The notes under the pieces: generated by a model
The model's database searches: none
What the model was told of the DNA's origin: nothing
What the model saw: only the letters and a program-made list of their open reading frames with translations
Shown here: piece after piece, positions 1-5,085 of the stretch
Layout of the letters: each line of letters begins with the position of its first letter
Numbering within the stretch: position 1 is the stretch's first letter
Assembly: GCA_964482585.1 (NCBI GenBank)
Contig: CAYZYO010000136.1
Coordinates: forward strand, 1-5,142
DNA: 5,142 bases
Direction of reading: 5' to 3'
Source of the DNA: CAYZYO01 sp964482585
GTDB lineage: Bacteria > Bacillota > Syntrophomonadia > Syntrophomonadales > Syntrophomonadaceae
Position numbers and translations under genes: made by a program

Positions 1-52
1 ACACCGCCCTTTCACGGCGGTAACAGGGGTTCGAGTCCCCTAGGGGTCACCA
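1..52 (+). tRNA. tRNA-Glu (UUC), 3' part, truncated by the window edge
   Basis: Three parts of the tRNA are visible. The anticodon arm has a 5-bp stem (4-8 with 16-20) and a 7-nt loop with anticodon TTC at 11-13. The T arm has stem 25-29 with 37-41 and loop TTCGAGT. The 3' acceptor strand (42-48) is followed by discriminator A49 and an encoded CCA at 50-52. The 5' acceptor strand and D arm lie outside the window. The UUC anticodon reads GAA/GAG, so this is glutamate. Its end is 3 nt from the next tRNA, so the two are almost certainly processed from one transcript. Confidence 0.95.
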
Positions 53-55
53 TTA

Positions 56-131
56 GGGCGATTAGCTCAGTTGGGAGAGCACCTGCCTTACAAGCAGGGG
101 GTCGGCAGTTCGAGCCTGTCATCGCCCACCA
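56..131 (+). tRNA. tRNA-Val (UAC)
   Basis: A complete cloverleaf is present. The acceptor stem GGGCGAT (56-62) pairs fully with ATCGCCC (121-127). The D arm has GCTC and GAGC. The anticodon stem is CCTGC/GCAGG (82-86 with 94-98), with anticodon TAC at 89-91. The T arm is GGCAG/CTGTC (104-108 with 116-120, one G-T pair) with loop TTCGAGC. Discriminator A128 and an encoded CCA (129-131) end the gene. UAC decodes valine GUN codons. It is the last gene of the tRNA cluster visible here, followed directly by a terminator. Confidence 0.97.
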
Positions 132-134
132 TAG

Positions 135-188
135 AAAATCAAAAGGTTCTAGAGGCTTATTTAAGACTCTGGAACCTTTTTTGATTTT
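135..188 (+). terminator. Rho-independent terminator of the tRNA cluster
   Basis: A long stem begins 4 nt after the CCA end of tRNA-Val. Positions 141-154 (AAAAGGTTCTAGAG) pair with 167-180 (CTCTGGAACCTTTT) with a single G-T wobble, around a 12-nt loop (155-166). The flanking AAAATC and GATTTT extend the stem with a small bulge. The descending arm runs into six T residues (177-182). It should end the tRNA transcript. Because the stem is A-rich on its 5' side, it could also work in the opposite direction. Confidence 0.9.
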
Positions 189-271
189 GCTAATCATTAT
201 CAACTTTCATTATTAATCATCTCTTTTCCATTTAAGTATAATTTAGATTGTTGCAGGAGAATAATAAATAC

Positions 272-331
272 AAAGAATCAAGGGGATACAGGGCACAGGC
301 ACACAGTCTGCCAGGTTCCTGGATTCTTTTT
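272..331 (+). terminator. Compound hairpin ending in a T-run: terminator or REP-like element
   Basis: AAAGAATC (272-279) pairs perfectly with GATTCTTT (322-329). After one A-G mismatch the stem continues as AGG/CCT plus two G-T pairs. The enclosed loop holds a second small hairpin, GGCA (298-301) with TGCC (309-312). The descending arm ends in TTTTT (327-331). The shape fits an intrinsic terminator, placed 133 nt before the ATPase start, so it could block read-through or act as an attenuator. Alternatively it is a decayed copy of a dispersed palindromic repeat, since the GC-rich interior is unlike the AT-rich surroundings. Confidence 0.45.
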
Positions 332-374
332 CAGAAAATTTAAGTAAGCTTTTTTTTGCTGCCCAAATGAAGTG

Positions 375-404
375 TTGCATTATGCAAAAGCCCGGCATGA
401 TAAT
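375..404 (+). promoter_or_regulatory. Possible promoter overlapped by a 13-bp palindrome
   Basis: TTGCAT-T-ATGCAA (375-387) is a perfect inverted repeat with a one-base centre. Its left half could serve as a weak -35 (TTGCAT), followed after 18 nt by a -10-like GATAAT (399-404, one mismatch to TATAAT). Transcription would then start near 411 and leave a leader of about 53 nt before the ATPase. A palindrome over the -35 is where a repressor could bind. The promoter match is only moderate and no regulator gene lies in the window. Confidence 0.3.
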
Positions 405-434
405 CCCGGGTGTCGGCAAAGGAGTCTTTAGTCC

Positions 435-467
435 ATGAACCTGGTTTACAAAGGAGCTAATTTGTGA
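435..467 (+). CDS. Possible 10-codon leader ORF overlapping the ATPase start
   Basis: An ATG at 435 opens a 10-codon frame (MNLVYKGANL) that stops at TGA 465-467. It is preceded by AAAGGAG (418-424), a good ribosome binding site 10 nt upstream. Its stop codon overlaps the ATPase GTG start (464-466) in the arrangement GTGA, and the ATPase ribosome binding site lies inside it. This is the geometry of translational coupling or of a leader peptide. It is too short for coding statistics, so it may be chance. No similarity to a known leader peptide is recognised. Confidence 0.35.
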   Translation: MNLVYKGANL

Positions 468-1339
468 AAGTCATTGAAATAAACAACCTGACCAAATACT
501 ATGGCAAAGCCAGAGGTATAATAGATGTTAGTTTTTCCGTTAATGAGGGCGAAATATTTGGGTTTATTGGTCCTAATGGTGCTGGAAAATCAACAACTAT
601 CCGTACCTTACTGGCTTTGATTTATCCTACTAAGGGTAGTGCCCGGATATTTAATAAAGATATTATTAAAGATGGAGCTTATATCCGTGAGCATATAGGC
701 TATTTGCCTTCAGAAGTCTTTTACTATGACAACATGAAAGTTATCGATTTGCTAAAATACTCTGGGAGTTTTTATAAGAATATTGATAGGAACCGGATGT
801 ATAAACTAGCCGAGATAATGGATCTGGATCTTAATAGAAAGATTGATGATCTTTCCTATGGCAACAAAAAAAAAGTAGGAATTGTCCAGGGCCTGCTTCA
901 TCAACCCCGGTTAATTATACTTGATGAACCTACAAGCGGTTTAGATCCTTTAATGCAGCAAATTTTTTTTAACTTAATAATTGAAGAGAATAATAATGGA
1001 GCAACAGTTCTATTCTCATCACATATATTAAGTGAAGTCCAAAAGCTGTGTTCGCGGGTAGCCATTATTAAAGAAGGAAGGGTCATAAGTATTGAAGATA
1101 TGAAAGAACTCCAGAATAAGAATTATAAAAAGTTCAAAATTGACATTAATAAAGTGGTTGATGATGGCTATTTTAATATTGATGGGGTAGCTAACTTGGT
1201 TAGGAATGAATCTGGTGTATCTTTTATATTTAAGGGGGATCTTAACCAAATAATTGATAGAATCCATGGTTTACAAATAAACAATTTAACTGTTGAAGAC
1301 CCTGCGCTTGAGGAAGTTTTTATGCATTATTATCAATAG
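464..1339 (+). CDS. ABC-2 type exporter, ATP-binding protein
   Basis: This is the cytoplasmic ATPase subunit of an ABC exporter; it hydrolyses ATP to drive the two permeases encoded downstream. The 291 residues contain Walker A GPNGAGKST (36-44), the signature LSYGNKKK (130-137), Walker B LIILDEP (150-156), the D-loop SGLDP (158-162) and the H-loop His187 in SSHILSE. The C-terminal part (about 215-291) is the small extra domain common in ABC-2 exporter ATPases and ends in ALEEVFMHYYQ. Two positions depart from the textbook: the signature is LSYGN rather than LSGGQ, and the Q-loop region reads GYLPSE without Gln. Both are common in this ABC-2 ATPase subgroup. The start is GTG at 464, with AAGGAG (451-456) 7 nt upstream. 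It is separated from the permeases by 237 bp holding a repeat. The substrate is unknown; bacitracin-type, sodium, or peptide exporters share this layout. Confidence 0.93.
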   Translation: MKVIEINNLTKYYGKARGIIDVSFSVNEGEIFGFIGPNGAGKSTTIRTLLALIYPTKGSARIFNKDIIKDGAYIREHIGYLPSEVFYYDNMKVIDLLKYSGSFYKNIDRNRMYKLAEIMDLDLNRKIDDLSYGNKKKVGIVQGLLHQPRLIILDEPTSGLDPLMQQIFFNLIIEENNNGATVLFSSHILSEVQKLCSRVAIIKEGRVISIEDMKELQNKNYKKFKIDINKVVDDGYFNIDGVANLVRNESGVSFIFKGDLNQIIDRIHGLQINNLTVEDPALEEVFMHYYQ

Positions 1340-1405
1340 GGTTAGTACGAAAATAAACGCTAAATGCAGTCACCTTACTTACATAAATTGGCCACGCACT
1401 GGCGT

Positions 1406-1508
1406 TTTGGTAAAACCGCAGCAACTGGATGGGACCGTAGAGGCGACTCAGTCGCCGCCCTGACACCCTGAATTGCGGCTGATCGGAGACTAAAGTTTCC
1501 TCTGCGAT
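1406..1508 (+). repeat. Dispersed palindromic repeat, copy 1 (degenerate)
   Basis: This is the first of two copies of a roughly 104-bp repeat; the other is at 3368-3471 in reverse orientation. It has the same three parts at the same lengths: a 28-nt tail (1406-1433), a left arm (1434-1457), and a 26-nt spacer (1458-1483) before the right arm (1484-1508). By hand alignment it differs from copy 2 at about 14 positions plus one missing T in the left arm, so identity is about 85%. The right arm has six changes and no longer pairs well with the left. The left arm itself keeps the short palindrome GGCGACTCAGTCGCC. The copy sits between the ATPase and permease genes. Confidence 0.85.
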
Positions 1509-1529
1509 TAGGGTTTTTTTGCAGAGGAA
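1497..1529 (+). repeat. 9-bp inverted repeat before permease 1
   Basis: TTCCTCTGC (1497-1505) pairs perfectly with GCAGAGGAA (1521-1529) around a 15-nt loop that contains seven T residues (1514-1520). The left half belongs to the end of repeat copy 1, and the right half lies outside it. The T-run is in the loop, not after the stem, so it is not a normal terminator. It could structure the leader of the permease message, which starts 47 nt downstream. Confidence 0.45.
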
Positions 1530-1576
1530 CAATTACGCAAAATTTTCATTATATATTCTCAATCGAGGTGCAGTAA

Positions 1577-2374
1577 ATGAATATTTTTTCTCAGGAATTT
1601 AAAATGTCAGTTCCATCTATGATCTACTGGACAGGCTCCATGATTCTTTTTGTTTTTATATTTATGTATATGTATCCACCTATATCCAAAGATATTCAGA
1701 TAATGGAACATATTCTGTCTAATTTCCCCCTGGAGTTAAGGAGAGCGCTAGGAATAACTACCTTAAATCTTTCCCGGGTGCTGGGTTTTTATGGTTTTAT
1801 ATTTATTTACATTCTACTCCTGGGAGCAGTTTATGCTATGAAATCAGGTATTTCTGTTTTATCAGAAGAGATTAGATCTCAAACCACAGACTTTCTTCTG
1901 GTAAAACCGGTTACTCGTACTGATATAATAAGTGCTAAAATAGCTTCTGTACTGACCAACCTGTTAATTCAAAATATCTTGTTTATGGCTATTTCTTATA
2001 TTATTGTTGCTTCCTATATTAAAGAGTCCTTCGATATAATGGCTTTTCTGTTGATTAATTTAAGTTTATTTCAGGTGCAGCTCTTTTTTGCTGCCGTAGG
2101 TCTATTTTTATCAGTGGCTATTAAGAAAATAAAAACAGTATTACCGGTAACCCTAGCAGTTGTTTTTACTTTTTTTGTAATTCAAATGCTTAACCAATCA
2201 TTAAATGATCCTAAACTGGCGTATATTACTCCATTTGCCTATTTTGATGTGGCTAAGATCATCCAGAATGTCAGTTATGATATGTCGTTTTTGGTGATTA
2301 ACCTGATAGTTATACTGGTACTAACTGCCTTAACCTATATAATTTATCAGAGAAGAGATATGCTGTCATTGTGA
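1577..2374 (+). CDS. ABC-2 type exporter, permease subunit 1
   Basis: This is an integral membrane subunit of the exporter, 265 residues long. Six hydrophobic segments are visible at about 16-33, 70-92, 122-147, 153-181, 188-206 and 236-257. The first outside loop lies at about 34-68. A cytoplasmic loop carries EEIRSQTTDFLLVKPVTR (97-114), typical of ABC-2 permeases of the NosY/ABC2_membrane_3 type, where this region contacts the ATPase. The ATG at 1577 has GAGGTG (1565-1570) 6 nt upstream. The next gene begins 10 nt after its stop and encodes a colinear paralogue of identical length, so the two probably form a heterodimeric channel with two copies of the ATPase. The transported compound cannot be read from the sequence. 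Confidence 0.9.
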   Translation: MNIFSQEFKMSVPSMIYWTGSMILFVFIFMYMYPPISKDIQIMEHILSNFPLELRRALGITTLNLSRVLGFYGFIFIYILLLGAVYAMKSGISVLSEEIRSQTTDFLLVKPVTRTDIISAKIASVLTNLLIQNILFMAISYIIVASYIKESFDIMAFLLINLSLFQVQLFFAAVGLFLSVAIKKIKTVLPVTLAVVFTFFVIQMLNQSLNDPKLAYITPFAYFDVAKIIQNVSYDMSFLVINLIVILVLTALTYIIYQRRDMLSL

Positions 2375-2384
2375 GGAAAGGTAT

Positions 2385-3182
2385 ATGAATATTTTAATTC
2401 GAGAATTACAGGCCAATCTTAAATCGATTCTAATCTGGAGTTTCAGTATGATATTCCTGGTTTATGTTGGTATGCTAAAGTATTCCGGCTTTGCAGGGGC
2501 TGGTACCGGGGTCAACGATCTTTTTAATCAATTTCCTCCTGCAATTAAATCTATATTAGGTTTAGTTGACCTGGATCTAACATCAATAATTGGATATTAT
2601 GCAGTTTTTTACCTGTATTTCATGATTCTGGCTGCTATTCATGCAATAATGCTGGGGACAGTCATTATATCCAAGGAAGAAGGAGACAAAACTGCTGATT
2701 TCCTATTTGTTAAACCGGTTTTGCGTTCAAAAATTATTACAGCTAAACTGCTAGCAACCCTTATTAATATTATAATCTTCAACCTGGTTACATTGTTATC
2801 TTCTATTGTTTTTATAGCAATGTTTAATCAGGGGGAACCGATTACTACCCAAATCCTGCAGCTTATGATAGCCCTGTTTATTATCCAGCTTATATTTGCT
2901 GCTGTTGGTGCAGGAACTGGAGCCTTAACCAGGAAGTTAAAAAGAGCAACTTCCATATCGGCAGCAATAGTTTTGGTTACCTTTATTATTTCTGTAGCTG
3001 TTGATTTGTATAGTAAAATTGATTTCCTTACCTATGTGACTCCTTTTAAATATTTTCCTGCTGTTGATATTATAAAAACCGGTACTTATGAATCGTCATT
3101 TCTAGTATTATCTTTTATATTAATCATTTTATTCATTGGGATAACCTACAGGTTTATGGAGAAAAGGGATATTAATGTATAG
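2385..3182 (+). CDS. ABC-2 type exporter, permease subunit 2
   Basis: This second membrane subunit is also 265 residues and aligns with permease 1 without visible length change. Shared landmarks at matching positions are MNI at the start, EE...TADFLFVKPVLR (98-114), TAK (119-121), FAAVG (171-175), YVTPFKYF (217-224) and a basic-D ending (KRDINV). Six membrane segments are expected at about 15-33, 68-94, 122-147, 153-181, 189-207 and 236-256. The ATG at 2385 follows AGGAAAGG and lies 10 nt after the stop of permease 1, so the two are co-translated. The pair looks like an old tandem duplication, since sequence between the landmarks has diverged strongly. No clear intrinsic terminator follows. 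Confidence 0.9.
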   Translation: MNILIRELQANLKSILIWSFSMIFLVYVGMLKYSGFAGAGTGVNDLFNQFPPAIKSILGLVDLDLTSIIGYYAVFYLYFMILAAIHAIMLGTVIISKEEGDKTADFLFVKPVLRSKIITAKLLATLINIIIFNLVTLLSSIVFIAMFNQGEPITTQILQLMIALFIIQLIFAAVGAGTGALTRKLKRATSISAAIVLVTFIISVAVDLYSKIDFLTYVTPFKYFPAVDIIKTGTYESSFLVLSFILIILFIGITYRFMEKRDINV

Positions 3183-3367
3183 TTTAATTAACCACCATGG
3201 CTGGAGGCCATACACAACCACTTATGAAAACCAAGAGATGATTGAACACAGCGCACAGATCCGCGCAGATTTTTGGGTTTTTCTTTTAATAGGTATCTGA
3301 AACAATTATAATATTTTATCTTTAACTATGCAGTTATCCCTGATTCTTATAATGTACCGTATCTTAT

Positions 3368-3471
3368 ACCGTAGAGGCGACTTCAGTCGCCGACCAGCCG
3401 CAAATCAGCGTGTCAGGGCGGCGACTGAAGTCGCCTCTACGGTTATATCCAGTTGCTCCGGTTTTATCAAA
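3368..3471 (-). repeat. Dispersed palindromic repeat, copy 2, with perfect 25-bp inverted repeat
   Basis: This is the better preserved copy, reading on the - strand relative to copy 1. Positions 3368-3392 and 3419-3443 are perfect reverse complements over 25 bp, separated by a 26-nt spacer (3393-3418). A 28-nt tail (3444-3471) matches the tail of copy 1. Each arm is itself a palindrome around GGCGACTTCAGTCGCC, so the DNA or RNA can fold either as one long hairpin or as two small ones. There is no coding capacity for a transposase; it may be a MITE-like or REP-like element moved by an enzyme encoded elsewhere. Confidence 0.88.
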
Positions 3472-3504
3472 GAATCTTCAGCTCCTCTGGTTTTGTCCCA
3501 GAAT
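3455..3504. repeat. Imperfect tandem direct repeat at the tail of repeat copy 2
   Basis: GCTCC-GGTTTTATCAAAGAAT (3455-3475) is repeated at 3481-3504 with three extra bases and three substitutions (18 of 21 aligned bases match). The first unit spans the end of the dispersed repeat, the second lies just beyond it. The following CCAGAATGACAG (3498-3509), together with AGAATCTTC (3471-3479), resembles a type of intergenic repeat I recall from many bacterial genomes. That resemblance is from memory only. Confidence 0.5.
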
Positions 3505-3568
3505 GACAGTACAGTGAGACTTAAGTGTTTGCAAGAATTCTTAATAATATAAAATTGATGCAAAATCC

Positions 3569-4123
3569 TCATTTAAGTATGCTTTCAAATCGTATAGATT
3601 TTATCTTCCACGTATAACCTGTAAAATAGGTTGAAACCTGGTAATAATACCTATCTCCTTGATAGTAACAGTTATCGTAGAACCGGTAAAAATAGATATT
3701 TCCATAACAATCAGTAAAAGACTTAATTTCTGCTCTATCCAAATCAGTTAATACCGGTATTAAATCACATGGAATTACAACCGGTTTGTTCAATTCGCAA
3801 TTCCAGGTAAAATAGGTTTCAATGATGTCAGATGCTAGGTCATTTTCAAAGCCTTCGGCAAGATAATCTATAAGTTCCTGCATAGTCTGTCCGTGAAGAG
3901 GTATGATATAATCTCCCTGCATATAGACATCTGTAAAAAGGGAAGAAAAGAGTTGAAAACTCTTTAACATTGAATCGAGAGCTTCCTTTTCCGCAAAAAC
4001 AGTATGGTTAATATAAAAGTTATAAAAAAAATTCCTGTTTGTTTCCTGTGCAAGTAATTGTGGAATCCATAAAAGAAGGAAAAACAATACTAATATAATT
4101 ATTGACAAATAATACTTTATCAA
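3569..4123 (-). CDS. Small exported protein of unknown function
   Basis: I do not recognise the family. From TTG at 4123 the protein has 184 residues and opens with a signal peptide or membrane anchor: a lysine, then a hydrophobic run to about residue 20, then LLAQ, a possible signal peptidase site near residue 25. There is no lipobox cysteine. The rest should lie outside the membrane; it is rich in Tyr and Phe and has four Cys (109, 119, 139, 152), all in the second half. The alternating hydrophobic, Tyr-rich end suggests beta strands, possibly an NTF2-like fold, but this is a guess. An upstream in-frame TTG at 4147 is possible. I prefer 4123 because GAAAGGGGG (4130-4138) lies 6 nt before it, and because the promoter would start RNA almost on top of 4147. 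Confidence 0.72.
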   Translation of the reverse strand: MIKYYLSIIILVLFFLLLWIPQLLAQETNRNFFYNFYINHTVFAEKEALDSMLKSFQLFSSLFTDVYMQGDYIIPLHGQTMQELIDYLAEGFENDLASDIIETYFTWNCELNKPVVIPCDLIPVLTDLDRAEIKSFTDCYGNIYFYRFYDNCYYQGDRYYYQVSTYFTGYTWKIKSIRFESILK

Positions 4124-4129
4124 GATTAG

Positions 4130-4138
4130 CCCCCTTTC
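4130..4138 (-). promoter_or_regulatory. Ribosome binding site that decides the start of the exported protein
   Basis: GAAAGGGGG on the - strand is separated by 6 nt from a TTG at 4123-4121. The longer reading frame from TTG 4147 would place this site inside its codons 4-6, and that TTG has no ribosome binding site of its own. Confidence 0.7.
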
Positions 4139-4155
4139 ATCAACCAACTAATTCC

Positions 4156-4183
4156 ATTATAATAATTTGGTAAAATATAGCAA
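4156..4183 (-). promoter_or_regulatory. Promoter of the exported protein gene
   Basis: On the - strand, TTGCTA (4183-4178) is followed after 16 nt by a perfect TATAAT (4161-4156). Transcription should begin near 4149, giving a leader of about 26 nt to the TTG at 4123. It lies just past the terminator of the DegV gene, so the exported protein gene is its own transcription unit. Confidence 0.6.
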
Positions 4184-4193
4184 TACCTAAAAA

Positions 4194-4227
4194 TAAAAAA
4201 AGACGGTTTTTTAAACAAACCGTCTTT
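4194..4227 (-). terminator. Rho-independent terminator of the DegV-family gene
   Basis: AAAGACGGTTT (4199-4209) and AAACCGTCTTT (4217-4227) form a perfect 11-bp stem with a 7-nt loop. Read on the - strand, the stem begins 12 nt after the DegV stop codon and runs into a T-run (4201-4195, then further T after one A). This is a textbook intrinsic terminator in the direction of the DegV gene. Confidence 0.92.
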
Positions 4228-4239
4228 AAAAGACTGTTA

Positions 4240-5085
4240 TTAGATTTTATAAAAACAAATCCCCAGGAGCCCGGGACCGGTATGAACCCCAAGTGCAGGG
4301 CTTATATCCGAAGTAATCAATTCCTTTATATTTGGCAGCTTATTAAATCTTGTTTTTAAGGCTTCAAATTCTTTGTGGGCCCCACCATGAACAAATGCTA
4401 GTTTAACCTGTTTATCTTGTACTGCCTCTTCAACCAGCTGGAATATTTTGTCTATAGATTTTAATCTTCCTTTAGCTTTACAGAAGGTAAAATATTTTCC
4501 ATCTTTGTTAACAGAGATAATGGGTTTTAGATGTAAAAACTCACCCAGCATACTCGCCACCAGGCCGATTCTTCCTCCCTTGCGCAGGTATTCCAGGGTT
4601 TCAATAACATAGTACACCTGCATTTTAGACCGGATACGGTTGATATTTTCTAGAATATTATTAAAACTAACACCATTGGATATGTTGCGAGCTGCCTCCA
4701 GGACCATCCAACCTGTTCCCATAGATAGTGTTTTTGAATCAACCACTTTTATTTTTAGATCCTTAATGTCCCGGGCAATAAGTTCAACCGCCTCATAGGT
4801 TCCTGATAGTCCACTGGAAATATGAACTGCCAATAAATGAGTAAAGCCTTCCTGGCGAATACTATCTATAACATTCTTTATTTCCTGTAAAGCAGGCATT
4901 GAGGTAGTAGGTATTTTTTCAGGCATCTGTTCATATACCTGAGCTGGTTCAATATCTACCCTATCGGAATATTCTTTATCAGGGTATATGACCTTTAAGG
5001 GTAAAACCCTGATATCATATTCTTTAACCATTTTGTTTGGCAAATCACAGGCACTATCAGTTAACAAAGCAATCTTTTCCTTCAT
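4240..5085 (-). CDS. DegV family protein (fatty-acid-binding, FakB-like)
   Basis: Members of this family bind one fatty acid in a buried pocket and hand it to the kinase FakA, which makes acyl-phosphate for phospholipid synthesis. The 281 residues are full length for the family. Visible hallmarks are TDSACDLP (9-16), TTSMP (60-64), SSGLSGTY (90-97), YLRKGGRI (166-173), the LKPII segment (186-190) and the C-terminal LGVHTGPGLLG (265-275). The N-terminal lobe with SSGLSGTY and the C-terminal lobe with the GPG loop together hold the acyl chain and its carboxylate. TSMP replaces the more usual TSQP. The ATG at 5085 has AGGAG (5095-5099) 9 nt upstream. No FakA gene is in the window. Genomes often carry several DegV paralogues, so the acyl chain preference is open. 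Confidence 0.93.
   Translation of the reverse strand: MKEKIALLTDSACDLPNKMVKEYDIRVLPLKVIYPDKEYSDRVDIEPAQVYEQMPEKIPTTSMPALQEIKNVIDSIRQEGFTHLLAVHISSGLSGTYEAVELIARDIKDLKIKVVDSKTLSMGTGWMVLEAARNISNGVSFNNILENINRIRSKMQVYYVIETLEYLRKGGRIGLVASMLGEFLHLKPIISVNKDGKYFTFCKAKGRLKSIDKIFQLVEEAVQDKQVKLAFVHGGAHKEFEALKTRFNKLPNIKELITSDISPALGVHTGPGLLGICFYKI

Larger units (their letters stand above)
189..434. other. Non-coding leader region upstream of the ABC transporter
   Basis: I find no convincing protein gene between the tRNA terminator and the possible leader ORF. A perfect -10-like TATAAT lies at 237-242, but its best -35 partner (TTAATC, 213-218, 18-nt spacer) is poor. The region also holds a compound hairpin (272-331), a run of eight T (350-357), and a palindrome with promoter-like elements (375-404). 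These last three are described separately or in the findings. Confidence 0.6.
3183..3568. other. Convergent intergenic region rich in repeats
   Basis: Permease 2 (+) and the exported protein gene (-) converge here. I see no credible gene; the reading frames that cross it merely translate repeat sequence. Contents in order: a small hairpin ATGGC/GCCAT (about 3198-3212); a GCGC-AGAT stretch near 3248-3285 that resembles dispersed intergenic repeats; a direct repeat next to the palindrome (TCTTATA at 3345 and 3362, TACCGTA at 3355 and 3367); repeat copy 2 with its 25-bp hairpin; and a tandem duplicated tail (3455-3504). The hairpin could end both converging transcripts, though it lacks a T-run. 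Confidence 0.65.

Noticed and set aside
12..203. Reading frame of 63 codons on the - strand across the tRNA genes
   Set aside because: It is the antisense of tRNA-Glu, tRNA-Val and their terminator. Such frames are often annotated by mistake because tRNA sequence is conserved.
901..1267. Two - strand reading frames inside the ATPase gene
   Set aside because: Both are shadows of a strongly supported ABC ATPase on the + strand.
1406..1529. Riboswitch or T-box leader upstream of permease 1
   Set aside because: No T-box or riboswitch core is visible, and the sequence is explained by a dispersed repeat with a second copy in an unrelated context.
1320..1532. 70-codon reading frame on the - strand between ATPase and permease 1
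   Set aside because: It is mostly antisense to repeat copy 1 and the end of the ATPase gene, with no domain and no good ribosome binding site.
3368..3443. Short CRISPR-like repeat-spacer pattern
   Set aside because: There are only two arms in inverted, not direct, orientation with one spacer, and no cas genes; the structure is a palindromic element.
3368..3443. Classical rho-independent terminator for permease 2
   Set aside because: The hairpin is strong, but neither side is followed by a T-run and the same element occurs inside the operon. Termination by structure alone is only possible, not supported.
3328..3552. 74-codon reading frame on the + strand in the convergent intergenic region
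   Set aside because: It only translates repeat copy 2 and its tail; composition follows the palindrome, and no ribosome binding site or family is visible.
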